From NCBI GenBank assembly GCA_036501345.1, contig DASYAN010000124.1, positions 1 through 13,279 of the forward strand: a stretch of 13,279 bases of DNA, given 5' to 3'. A program made the translations under genes and the position numbers. Source of the DNA: DASYAN01 sp036501345. GTDB lineage: Bacteria; Chloroflexota; Ktedonobacteria; Ktedonobacterales; Ktedonobacteraceae. Positions 1 through 6,710 of the stretch are shown here, piece after piece (position 1 is the first letter of the stretch; every line of letters starts with the position of its first letter). Under the pieces are notes generated by a model, which was not told the origin of the DNA, searched no databases, and saw only the letters and a list, made by a program, of their open reading frames with translations.

Positions 1-273
1 ATACCAATCAACCAACTCGTCCGGATCTACCTAGCCAATGCTACAGAGTTTGACCGGATCAACTCATTCCACCTACATGCCAACCTTTTTAATCTCTATC
101 GCTCGGGAACAAGTCTCAAACCAGATGAATTCACAGATACAGCTATACTGTGCCACGGACAGACTGCTATCCTTGAATTTACCTATAAATTTCCTGGACA
201 GTATATGTTCCACGCCCATCAGGCCGATTTCGGCGACAAGGGCTGGATGTCAACATTCAATGTGACTGCATAA
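1..273 (+). CDS. Multicopper oxidase/cupredoxin-domain protein, C-terminal part (5' end outside window)
   Basis: The reading frame is open from base 1 and stops with TAA at 271-273, giving the last 90 residues of a protein that starts upstream. It aligns closely with the C-terminal ends of the next two genes (shared stretches include the NQLVR-YL, RSGTSL and QxAILEF segments), so it is the first of three tandem paralogs. It keeps both His pairs expected of the second cupredoxin domain: FHLHANLF near residue 24 and FHAHQADFGDKGWM near residue 75. Two-domain multicopper oxidases and copper nitrite reductases use such second-domain histidines for the type 2 or trinuclear copper site. Its first domain is not visible, so catalytic competence cannot be judged. 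The 38-265 open frame overlapping it is a shadow in another frame. Confidence 0.85.
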   Translation: MPINQLVRIYLANATEFDRINSFHLHANLFNLYRSGTSLKPDEFTDTAILCHGQTAILEFTYKFPGQYMFHAHQADFGDKGWMSTFNVTA

Positions 274-321
274 ACAGTGGGCTGACCTGACCAACTGTAG
301 ACCTAGCAGGAGAAGGTGATA

Positions 322-1446
322 ATGACGAAGCGGAATTGCCTGTCCCGACGAATATTTTTAGGAGGAGGTATCGGCGTTGCTGGACTCGCCAGCAATCTAC
401 TGGCTCTGTCGGCAGACCCAAAGGGTGCTTACGCCTCTTCAGCCATTTCTAATATGTCAGCTATAACCGATATGCCCAGTAATGCATCAAGTATTGCTGC
501 TAGCTTTGCTGGCTTACCGTTTATGGGGGCCATTGATCCTAAGGTCAATGGCTTCGACCCGATGGAAATGCTGACTGTCTTCGATGTTGGCAAAGTCAGC
601 AAACTTCCCAGTGGACAAACGCTGCGTGAGTATACTTTTACTGCGATCAATAAGACCATTCTAGTCGCCCCCGGCAAGCCGTTTGCGGCCTTGGCGTATA
701 ATGGCCTAGTGCCTGGACCAACACTACGGGCTACCCAAGGAGATCATATCCGTATCACCTTTATCAATAAGAGCGATACTGCTCACAGCATGCACTTTAC
801 CGGTATTCATGCGGGTTCTGTGGATGGGTTAATTGAATCTGTTGCCCCCGGCATGCAAATGGTCTACGAGTTTGATGCACAGCCCTTTGGTCTTCACCTC
901 TATCAGGGCTTTACGATGCCCCTAGCTACTCATATGTTCAAGGGGCTCTATGGGACATTCATCGTTGATCCTCCCCAACCGCGTCCACAAGCCTTTGAGC
1001 TATTTATGACACTGAATGGCTTTGTCTTGGCTTCAGATGGTCAAAACGCCAAACCCGGTTCAAGTTCAGCCACCAGCAGCATCAAACTGAGTCAAGGTGC
1101 TAACAATGGCCCAGACAGTAACGACGTCTACGCAGTTAACACAGTAGCTTACCACTTCATTAAGAATCCTATTGCTATAGCAGTAAACAAACTTGTGCGG
1201 GTCTACCTAGTCAATGTTACAGAATTTGATTCGCTCAATTCTTTTCATGTGCACGGTACACTCCTCAATATTTATCGCTCGGGAACAAGCCTGCAACCTA
1301 ACGAAGTCAATAATACGATTATGCTGGCTCCTGGCCAGAGAGCGATCCTTGAGTTCAGCTTTAAAACTGCTGGACAGTATATATTCCATGCCTATCAAGG
1401 TGAATACGCCGATTTAGGTTATATGGGAATATTTAATGTGAAGTAA
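322..1446 (+). CDS. Tat-exported two-domain multicopper oxidase paralog lacking first-domain copper ligands
   Basis: A 374-residue protein. I chose ATG at 322 over the in-frame GTG at 316 because AGGAGA (308-313) sits about 8 nt upstream of it. The N-terminus has a twin-arginine signal (SRRIFLGG, residues 8-15) and a hydrophobic stretch to about residue 30, so export in folded form is expected. Two cupredoxin domains follow: about 80-220 (ending GLYGTFIVDPPQPRP) and about 270-374. The family motif HxxHFHG reads HSMHFTG (155-161), and the YHCH copper motif reads YQGF (194-197), so the type 1 Cys and adjacent His are gone; H204 remains. The second domain keeps FHVH (308-311) and FHAY (355-358). 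An oxidase or nitrite-reductase activity is therefore doubtful; a structural, copper-storage or partner role is possible. It lies 18 nt before the next paralog and probably shares its transcript. Confidence 0.85.
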   Translation: MTKRNCLSRRIFLGGGIGVAGLASNLLALSADPKGAYASSAISNMSAITDMPSNASSIAASFAGLPFMGAIDPKVNGFDPMEMLTVFDVGKVSKLPSGQTLREYTFTAINKTILVAPGKPFAALAYNGLVPGPTLRATQGDHIRITFINKSDTAHSMHFTGIHAGSVDGLIESVAPGMQMVYEFDAQPFGLHLYQGFTMPLATHMFKGLYGTFIVDPPQPRPQAFELFMTLNGFVLASDGQNAKPGSSSATSSIKLSQGANNGPDSNDVYAVNTVAYHFIKNPIAIAVNKLVRVYLVNVTEFDSLNSFHVHGTLLNIYRSGTSLQPNEVNNTIMLAPGQRAILEFSFKTAGQYIFHAYQGEYADLGYMGIFNVK

Positions 1447-1464
1447 GATATACAAGGAGAAAAA

Positions 1465-2652
1465 GTGAAAAATCAGCAGCGCCTATCCCGACGTATGCTT
1501 TTAGGAGGAAGTATTGGTGTTGCTGGAGTGCTGGCCTTGTCGGCAAATCCACAGGGTGCTAATGCCTCTTCAGCCATCTTTGACAAGCCAGACACGGCAA
1601 GCCTTGATGCAATGTCAAACAATTCCATCAAAACAGGTCAAGTTGGCAATACTAGTCATGCCGACAAGGCCACCACACCTCTTACACCTCCTACACCCAC
1701 GGTTCCCAAGACTCCTCCTCCTACACCCACGGTTCCCAAGACTCCTCCTCCTCCCAAAGCTCCTGCTCCCACTCCTAGTTTGCCGTTTATGATTGGGGAT
1801 GTTGATCCTAAGGTCAATGGCTTCGATCCGATGGAAATACTGACTGACTTTGATAGGGGCACGGTCAGCAAACTTCCCAGTGGACAAACACTGCGTGAGT
1901 TTACGATTACTGCGACCAACAAGACCATTCTGGCCGCTCCTGGACAGAAATTCGATGCCTGGGCTTTTAATGGACGCGTGCCAGGACCAGCGATACGAGC
2001 TACTGCAGGAGATCATGTCCGCATACGATTCATCAATAAGAGCACTGCGCCACATGGGATACATTTCCATGGTATCCATTCTGGTAATGTGGATGGAGCA
2101 TTCTTATCTGTTGTTCCCGGCAGCGAAACCGTCTACGAGTTCGATGCGCAGCCCGTTGGTGTGCACCTCTACCACTGCCATATGAGCCCACTATTCACTC
2201 ACATTTACAAGGGGCTGTACGGTTTTTTCATCATTGATCCTCCCCAACCGCGTCCACAGGCCCTCGAGCTAGCAATGATGATGAATGGCTTTAGCTTCAA
2301 GCCAAGCCCTGGCAGTGACGATTCTAACGATCTCCATGCGATTAACACGGTTGCCTACCACTTTCTCAAACACCCTATTCCTATACCTGTGAACCAGCTT
2401 GTACGCGTCTATCTGGGCGGTATGTTAGAGTTTGATAAGCTTTTCGGCTTTCAGATGCACAGCAACATGTTCAATCTTTTTTCCACAGGAACAAGCTTCG
2501 AACCTACTGAACTCACGAATTCGGTTCTGATGTGCCAGGGTCAACGCGCTATCCTTGAATTCAGCTTTAAATTTCCTAGGTCGTATATGTTCCGCTCCCT
2601 GTATAGCGAGCATGCTGACAAAGGCTTTATGGGAACATTCCAGGTGAAGTAG
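1465..2652 (+). CDS. Tat-exported two-domain multicopper oxidase with Pro/Thr linker
   Basis: A 395-residue protein starting at GTG 1465, with AAGGAGA at 1454-1460. A Tat signal is present (SRRMLLGG, residues 8-15). A Thr/Pro-rich linker (about 71-104) separates it from the first cupredoxin domain and is absent from the preceding paralog. The first domain has the full set of ligands: HGIHFHG (197-203, H197/H200/H202) and YHCHMSPxxxH (236-246, H237/C238/H239/H246), followed by GLYGFFIIDPP. These match type 1 and type 2 or 3 copper ligands of two-domain multicopper oxidases and NirK-like proteins. The second domain has decayed at the ligand sites: FHxH is FQMH (329-332) and the terminal FHAH is FRSL (376-379). 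An electron-transfer role through the type 1 site is plausible; substrate is unknown. It is the last of three tandem paralogs. Confidence 0.87.
   Translation: MKNQQRLSRRMLLGGSIGVAGVLALSANPQGANASSAIFDKPDTASLDAMSNNSIKTGQVGNTSHADKATTPLTPPTPTVPKTPPPTPTVPKTPPPPKAPAPTPSLPFMIGDVDPKVNGFDPMEILTDFDRGTVSKLPSGQTLREFTITATNKTILAAPGQKFDAWAFNGRVPGPAIRATAGDHVRIRFINKSTAPHGIHFHGIHSGNVDGAFLSVVPGSETVYEFDAQPVGVHLYHCHMSPLFTHIYKGLYGFFIIDPPQPRPQALELAMMMNGFSFKPSPGSDDSNDLHAINTVAYHFLKHPIPIPVNQLVRVYLGGMLEFDKLFGFQMHSNMFNLFSTGTSFEPTELTNSVLMCQGQRAILEFSFKFPRSYMFRSLYSEHADKGFMGTFQVK
1691..1750 (+). repeat. Perfect 30-bp tandem duplication encoding the Pro/Thr linker
   Basis: Bases 1691-1720 and 1721-1750 are identical 30-mers (beginning CTACACCCACGG). 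They encode ten residues each in frame, giving the repeated TPTVPKTPPP motif. Being a multiple of three, the duplication lengthens the linker between the Tat signal and the first cupredoxin domain without a frameshift. Confidence 0.97.
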
Positions 2653-2704
2653 GGAGCTCTGATAAAGTTGTCCCATTTTTAAGGAAACTTGTCTCTTTAT
2701 TCTC

Positions 2705-2729
2705 TAGCAAAAAAGACTCTTTTTAGCTA
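2705..2729 (+). terminator. Candidate terminator hairpin after the multicopper oxidase cluster
   Basis: TAGC (2705-2708) pairs with GCTA (2726-2729), and AAAAAG (2710-2715) pairs with CTTTTT (2719-2724), with one A-A mismatch and a 3-nt loop. It lies 52 nt after the oxidase stop. The T-run is inside the stem rather than after a GC-rich stem, so its strength as an intrinsic terminator is uncertain. Confidence 0.4.
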
Positions 2730-2741
2730 CACTTAGAACAG

Positions 2742-2810
2742 TTTATAGAAATATGGCACCCAGACACATGTGAGTAATTTACACATGTGTTGTCCCAATG
2801 TTTCTATAAA
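2742..2810. repeat. Interrupted inverted repeat of 69 bp
   Basis: The outer arms TTTATAGAAA (2742-2751) and TTTCTATAAA (2801-2810) are perfectly complementary. The inner arms ACACATGTG (2764-2772) and CACATGTGT (2782-2790) are also perfect and flank an 8-nt loop. The segment between the stems is mostly unpaired. It sits between the oxidase cluster and the next gene, upstream of that gene's putative promoter. It could be an operator pair, an RNA hairpin or a small mobile palindrome. Confidence 0.7.
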
Positions 2811-2829
2811 TCGCCGTATCAATATCGTC

Positions 2830-2857
2830 TTGACATAAGAATGTCTTCACGTTAAGA
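2830..2857 (+). promoter_or_regulatory. Putative promoter of the exported four-cysteine protein
   Basis: A perfect -35 hexamer TTGACA (2830-2835) is followed after 16 nt by a weak -10, TTAAGA (2852-2857), leaving about 16 nt to the start codon. The leader would be very short, so the -10 assignment is tentative. Confidence 0.35.
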
Positions 2858-2873
2858 GAAAAGAGAGACTACG

Positions 2874-3743
2874 ATGAAGAACCTTGCTACTAAACCCCTT
2901 ATTAGTAGAGCCATTATCCTGCTCGTTCTGGGATTGATTGTGGCTCAATCTTTTGTGGTACCTTGGTCAGCGTTGGCGGCACCGAAAATGACACCGAAGA
3001 CGATGATATCGAAATTGCCACTAGGACCTTCAATTCAATGGTTCGTCTTTTGCTGGTATTTCTATATCGATGAAGATAATAAAACCTCGCAAGCATCAGA
3101 CATGCAAGCTTGTCAAATGCAGAACACGTACTTCGCTAGGGTCGTTACCGCTGACAATGCCCAAGCCATGAAATGGCCAGTTATGAGGTTGGATCAGCTC
3201 AATTTATCAGGTCTAACAAGCGCAGACGAACTTCAAACTAAGTTGCAAGCCGTTTTCAAAGATAAAGATGTGCTTAGCGACTCGTCTGTGGTACCCGACT
3301 TGTTTGACTATGTGCGGTCAGATGCAATAAATGACATCACCAAGTTTGATCCAGACATGAAAATGGCTGGTTCTTTCCCAACTTCAATTCCGGATGCCTT
3401 TACATTGTTTTGTCAACAAGAACAGACCAATAAGGTGATTACTGATACAACCGATTGCGAAAGCCTAGCCACACCATTTATGGATGACACAGTGCTTTCT
3501 ATGTTCACAAGTAGCACTAATGCTGATTCCCCGGCTGTTACTAATGCATGGTTAGCTGGAAACTCACTGCAGGTTCTAGCTCTCAAGGCAGACTCAGGTG
3601 TAATGGAAAAGGATTGGATGGACGCGTTAAGTACCGCAGTTGATCAGGACAGCAAGTTAATGACTTTGATGAAGAATAAGGACTTTATGGATGACCTTTG
3701 GATGTGGGCACCTGCGCCACTACTTGGCGCCAATGCGGGGTGA
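2874..3743 (+). CDS. Exported protein of unknown function with four cysteines
   Basis: A 289-residue protein starting at ATG 2874 with a purine-rich AAGAGAGA upstream. The N-terminus is a classical Sec signal: basic residues, a hydrophobic core (about 13-30), then SALA-A with likely cleavage near residues 35-36. Unlike the preceding oxidases there is no twin arginine. The mature part is acidic and rich in Asp, Met and Thr, with four cysteines (C60, C80, C180, C195) that could form two disulfides. There is an aromatic cluster (WFVFCWYFY, 56-64) early in the mature chain. No transmembrane segment follows the signal. I do not recognise the family. It is oriented like the oxidase cluster, but an interrupted inverted repeat and its own possible promoter separate them, so a functional link is only a guess. 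Confidence 0.75.
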   Translation: MKNLATKPLISRAIILLVLGLIVAQSFVVPWSALAAPKMTPKTMISKLPLGPSIQWFVFCWYFYIDEDNKTSQASDMQACQMQNTYFARVVTADNAQAMKWPVMRLDQLNLSGLTSADELQTKLQAVFKDKDVLSDSSVVPDLFDYVRSDAINDITKFDPDMKMAGSFPTSIPDAFTLFCQQEQTNKVITDTTDCESLATPFMDDTVLSMFTSSTNADSPAVTNAWLAGNSLQVLALKADSGVMEKDWMDALSTAVDQDSKLMTLMKNKDFMDDLWMWAPAPLLGANAG

Positions 3744-3833
3744 TAATATCAGCAAAAGCCAAAGGGAGGCCGTTGCAGAATGACTGGGTAACCTCTGGAA
3801 GTACCTCCTAAATAATGGCAAGTAACCATGGAA

Positions 3834-3965
3834 GGTTGCCACATTAGCACTTTCTTGCCAGCAAAGCACAAGATCTCTGAAGACCTACGTTGCCTTCAGA
3901 GATCACTAATCCTACTGGTGAATTAGCCACGTTCACTTTGCTGGTAAGTAGCGCTAATGGCAACC
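3834..3965. repeat. Nested inverted repeat (132 bp) with a perfect 11-bp central stem
   Basis: Three nested pairs of arms are visible. Outer: GGTTGCCAcATTAGC (3834-3848) against GCTAATGGCAACC (3953-3965), with one unpaired base. Middle: TTGCCAGCAAAG (3855-3866) against CTTTGCTGGTAA (3936-3947), with one G-T pair. Inner: GATCTCTGAAG (3872-3882) against CTTCAGAGATC (3894-3904), perfect, with an 11-nt loop. The 31 nt on the right between the inner and middle arms hold a small CTAAT/ATTAG hairpin. The element lies between convergent genes and its right arm overlaps the last codons of the FmdB-like gene. The inner stem may serve as a bidirectional terminator; the whole could be a palindromic mobile element or a structured RNA. 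Confidence 0.75.
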
Positions 3966-4181
3966 GCAGGCCCCACCACAGCAACCTCCGCCCATCGACG
4001 GACGCTCGCCACCCAAAGAGCTATCCTCACCGCTGCCGCGCTTAGCCGCAAACACAGACAGCAGGCGACGTACTTTCTCACCTTGGCATTTCACACAGAC
4101 CACATCATCAGCCTGTTGATGGCCAACCAGCAGTTCAAACTTATTCTGGCAATCTGAACAATAGTACTCATATAAAGGCAT
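3954..4181 (-). CDS. FmdB-family zinc-ribbon protein
   Basis: A 75-residue protein starting with ATG at 4181, with a strong GGAGG about 8 nt upstream. It begins MPLYEYYCSDCQNKFE, the signature of the FmdB/CxxC_CxxC_SSSS family of small putative regulators. Two CxxC knuckles (C8/C11 and C29/C32) can bind one zinc. The tail is Gly- and Cys-rich (GGGCCGGACGCH) and could bind additional metal. The family was named after an amidase-linked regulator, but most members have no proven function. It starts 25 nt after the upstream nuclease-like gene on the same strand, so the two are probably co-transcribed. The last residues and stop codon lie inside the right arm of a long inverted repeat. Confidence 0.88.
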   Translation of the reverse strand: MPLYEYYCSDCQNKFELLVGHQQADDVVCVKCQGEKVRRLLSVFAAKRGSGEDSSLGGERPSMGGGCCGGACGCH

Positions 4182-4206
4182 ACGAATTATCCTCCGTTTT
4201 TACTTT

Positions 4207-5139
4207 TCACGCATCTGGTTTTATAGCGAGCAATACGCGTTTCATCTCTTCTGGACTACGTGCAATACTCAAGTCAATGATCAAGTGTTGTAAACGTTCC
4301 AGGTCGCTTAGAGCAGTGATTCGGGCTCTCGCTAACGACTCCAACTCAGCAAAGCGTGCTATAACCATATCAATGGCGGCCTGCTGCATTGCCTGTACGC
4401 CTCGTTGCACACCTTGTTGTATACCCTCTTCTCTACCCTCTTCTCTACCCTCATCCAAAATCCACTGGTATGCGGGAGATTCTCGTAAAATATCATGCAT
4501 ATGGCTAAACCTTCTTTCTAACCATTCTTGGTCATTTTTACGCTTCGCCCGACGGAAAGCAAGTGCTGCAAACAAAAATCCCATCGTGGCGAGTTGGCGG
4601 TATTGCTTACCAGGTAGGCGAGCAAACATGTACTCGATGGCATCCCGCTCCATTCCTCCATCCGTTAATGGCAACAACGGAATCAATTCCATATGGTTCA
4701 AGTCCAGCAGATCCTCTGGTGATTTCTTCCACATCGCGGTATTTCCATAATCAAAGAGCGACTGTTCATTGTTGCGCTTGCCATGTGTGGGCCAGCAGAG
4801 TGGAGGTTGTTCTATCTCCTCATTTCTGGTCAGGTAAATCACCTCCGATCTTACAGGTAATTTATACTGCCACCATAGCAGCACATTATAGAGCAACAAT
4901 CGCTCAGGAATATAATCCTCCTTATAGGTCTGGAACTCCGGGTTGAAAAGAAACTGTTTATCTATGGGATGCCATGCTTCAATGATGGCATCCGGTTGCC
5001 GCTCAGAAATGGCTAGTTTGTTGCGATGGTGCTTAATGAAACGGCTCCCTGGAAGGACCAGATCCAAGAAAGCTTGTGGATTGCTACCGACTAATGCACT
5101 CATCATCGTATCCCATTTTTCACTTGCCACGACCTCCAT
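4207..5139 (-). CDS. Rpn-like PD-(D/E)XK nuclease/transposase-family protein
   Basis: A 310-residue protein. The N-terminal half resembles the Rpn/YhgA-like group of the PD-(D/E)XK superfamily: an acidic residue in QPDAIIEA (D50) followed by an E-x-Q signature in FNPEFQTYKED (E68, Q70). Related proteins have been described as recombination-promoting nucleases or annotated as putative transposases. The C-terminus has the low-complexity GREEGREEGIQQGVQRGVQ segment typical of the family, then a helical tail. The chosen start (ATG 5137-5139) has no strong ribosome binding site; ATGs at codons 12-13 are alternatives. It precedes the FmdB-like gene by 25 nt. Its host role is not known; genome-maintenance, mobile and defence roles have all been proposed for the group. 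Confidence 0.78.
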   Translation of the reverse strand: MEVVASEKWDTMMSALVGSNPQAFLDLVLPGSRFIKHHRNKLAISERQPDAIIEAWHPIDKQFLFNPEFQTYKEDYIPERLLLYNVLLWWQYKLPVRSEVIYLTRNEEIEQPPLCWPTHGKRNNEQSLFDYGNTAMWKKSPEDLLDLNHMELIPLLPLTDGGMERDAIEYMFARLPGKQYRQLATMGFLFAALAFRRAKRKNDQEWLERRFSHMHDILRESPAYQWILDEGREEGREEGIQQGVQRGVQAMQQAAIDMVIARFAELESLARARITALSDLERLQHLIIDLSIARSPEEMKRVLLAIKPDA

Positions 5140-5264
5140 GTGTCTATTTTACCACTCTCTTTATGCTTTTGGGAATGAGAACTGTCTCTCAGTCTCTTTT
5201 TCCTCTTAATAAAAGCACCTCTCTTTGCAGTTTCGTCGAAAAAGGCGTTTAAGCAGCCCTGCTG

Positions 5265-5273
5265 TGCTACAAT
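5265..5273 (+). promoter_or_regulatory. Extended -10 promoter element upstream of the dehydrogenase gene
   Basis: TGCTACAAT (5265-5273) matches an extended -10 (TGn plus a TATAAT-like hexamer). No good -35 lies 17 nt upstream, which is usual for extended -10 promoters. Transcription would leave a 5' leader of about 137 nt before ATG 5417. That leader contains a small AGCTC/GAGCT hairpin (5346-5361) and no other recognised element. Confidence 0.45.
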
Positions 5274-5416
5274 ATCCTGGTGGGCTTATACACAATTAGA
5301 CCCTCTTTCGATGAGGAGGAAAAGCGGTCTCAGGATCAAGACGAAAGCTCTCTTCTGAGCTATCGCCGATCGAAACAGCGTCTATTGTACCAATCACTTT
5401 ACCTTGGAGGACTAGT

Positions 5417-6445
5417 ATGAGGACTGTAATCATTGACGCTCCTGGCCACGTTCGTGTTGGTAATATGCCAGATCCAGATCCACAGCCAGATGAACTGGTG
5501 ATACGGGTAGAGGCGTGTGGCATCTGTGGCACTGATCTTCATCTTATAGATGGTGATTCTCCTTTAGCGCGTTATCCTCTTGTGCCTGGTCATGAGTTTG
5601 CTGGTGAAGTTGTGGCGTTGGGAAGCAACCTCGTCAAGCAAAATGGAAAGACGAGCATAAAGATTGGAAGTAGAGTGGCAGCAGACCCAAGTCTGCCCTG
5701 TGGATATTGCGAGTCCTGCCGTGTGGGACAGGAAAATCTGTGCCTCGACTATGCGGCAGTTGGCGTGACGACTAATGGGGCCTGTGCCGAGTATGTGAGA
5801 GTACCAGCATCGAAAGTATATGTCTTGCCTGATACTCTTTCTCTGCGGGAGGCTGCACTGATCGAGCCACTCTCTTGTGCTGTCCATGGAATGCATTCTC
5901 TCAATCCTAAATCAGGTGATACTTTCCTGATTGTAGGAGCAGGGACAATGGGCCAGCTTCTCTTGCAACTTGTGCTACGGGGTGGGGCTTCACGGATAGC
6001 GATGGTTGATATGAACGTGCAACGCCTGACACTAGCGGAACAACTCGGGGCAACTCGTACCTACACCAGCATCGAGCAGGCATTGATGGATGAACCGCGT
6101 GGCTTCAACTGTGTCATTGATGCTACAGGTGTTGCGAAAGCTATTGAACAGGCATTTCTGGCGGTCAAACGCGGCGGAAAATTCATGATGTTTGGAGTGG
6201 CACCACATGAAGCACGCGTCTCGCTTTCGCCCTTCCGTATTTATAACGAAGAGATCACTATTGTTGGCTCGATGGCTGTCCTTTTCTCATTTCAGCCAGC
6301 TCTCGATCTCATCAGTGCAGGTGTGATTAATACCAAAGCTATGCTGACAACCGCACTTCCCCTGTCGGAATATTTGCAAGCGCTCAGCATGGTAAGGCGT
6401 GGCGAGGGAGTAAAAACCTTGGTCCTGCCCAATGCCCAATCCTAA
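5417..6445 (+). CDS. Zinc-dependent medium-chain alcohol/polyol dehydrogenase
   Basis: A 342-residue protein of normal length for the family. ATG 5417 is preceded by GGAGG (5406-5410). The catalytic zinc ligands are visible: C37 in CGICGTD (34-40), H59-E60 in PGHEFAGEV, and E150 in IEPLSCA. The structural zinc site has its four cysteines in CGYCESCRVGQENLC (C95, C98, C101, C109). The Rossmann fold has GAGTMG (174-179), and an Asp (D198, VDMN) at the end of the second strand favours NAD(H). This pattern fits the sorbitol/L-threonine/2,3-butanediol dehydrogenase group, which oxidises secondary alcohols or polyols in the cytoplasm; the precise substrate cannot be read. It has its own probable promoter and a strong terminator, so it appears monocistronic. 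Confidence 0.93.
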   Translation: MRTVIIDAPGHVRVGNMPDPDPQPDELVIRVEACGICGTDLHLIDGDSPLARYPLVPGHEFAGEVVALGSNLVKQNGKTSIKIGSRVAADPSLPCGYCESCRVGQENLCLDYAAVGVTTNGACAEYVRVPASKVYVLPDTLSLREAALIEPLSCAVHGMHSLNPKSGDTFLIVGAGTMGQLLLQLVLRGGASRIAMVDMNVQRLTLAEQLGATRTYTSIEQALMDEPRGFNCVIDATGVAKAIEQAFLAVKRGGKFMMFGVAPHEARVSLSPFRIYNEEITIVGSMAVLFSFQPALDLISAGVINTKAMLTTALPLSEYLQALSMVRRGEGVKTLVLPNAQS

Positions 6446-6510
6446 CCGTCGCTGATGACGCGAGAGATGATTGTGTAGAGAAAACAGTTCAGATTTTGTC
6501 CTGATGGAAC

Positions 6511-6552
6511 AAACACCTGGACCGTGGAACAAAGTGACCAGTCCAGGTGTTT
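6511..6552 (+). terminator. Rho-independent terminator of the dehydrogenase gene
   Basis: AAACACCTGGAC (6511-6522) and GTCCAGGTGTTT (6541-6552) form a perfect 12-bp stem around an 18-nt loop, in which TGG and CCA can pair further. The downstream arm ends in a T-run (TTTTCT). The upstream arm begins with AAA, so it may act in both directions. It lies 65 nt after the dehydrogenase stop. Confidence 0.75.
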
Positions 6553-6657
6553 TCTATGCCCAATTTCTACATCAATGGTGCTATCAGGGGAGCTTTACAA
6601 GATTTACATTATCAAAGCATACCTCTGAGCACGAAACCCTATGTAGCTATCCTTGCC

Positions 6658-6686
6658 TTGACCTGATACTATAATTTGGATACTAT
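6658..6686 (+). promoter_or_regulatory. Putative promoter of the YchF-type ATPase gene
   Basis: TTGACC (6658-6663) and TACTAT (6681-6686) are separated by 17 nt, giving a short leader before ATG 6711. A perfect TATAAT (6670-6675) lies between them and could be an alternative -10, though it has no good -35. Confidence 0.5.
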
Positions 6687-6710
6687 GGTTACAATTGGAG
6701 GAAGAATAAG

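Noticed and set aside
275..299. Small hairpin CAGTGG/CC-ACTG between the first two oxidase genes
   Set aside because: The stem is short and bulged and has no T-run. It is not distinguishable from chance and does not clearly separate the transcripts.
1615..2079. 154-residue minus-strand open frame opposite the oxidase gene
   Set aside because: It is a shadow of the conserved cupredoxin frame with a repeat-derived Arg/Gly stretch, and has no start signal.
5311..5358. 15-codon leader peptide upstream of the dehydrogenase gene (MRRKSGLRIKTKALF)
   Set aside because: There is no run of regulatory codons and no clear terminator/antiterminator pair after it, only a weak 5-bp hairpin. It is likely chance.
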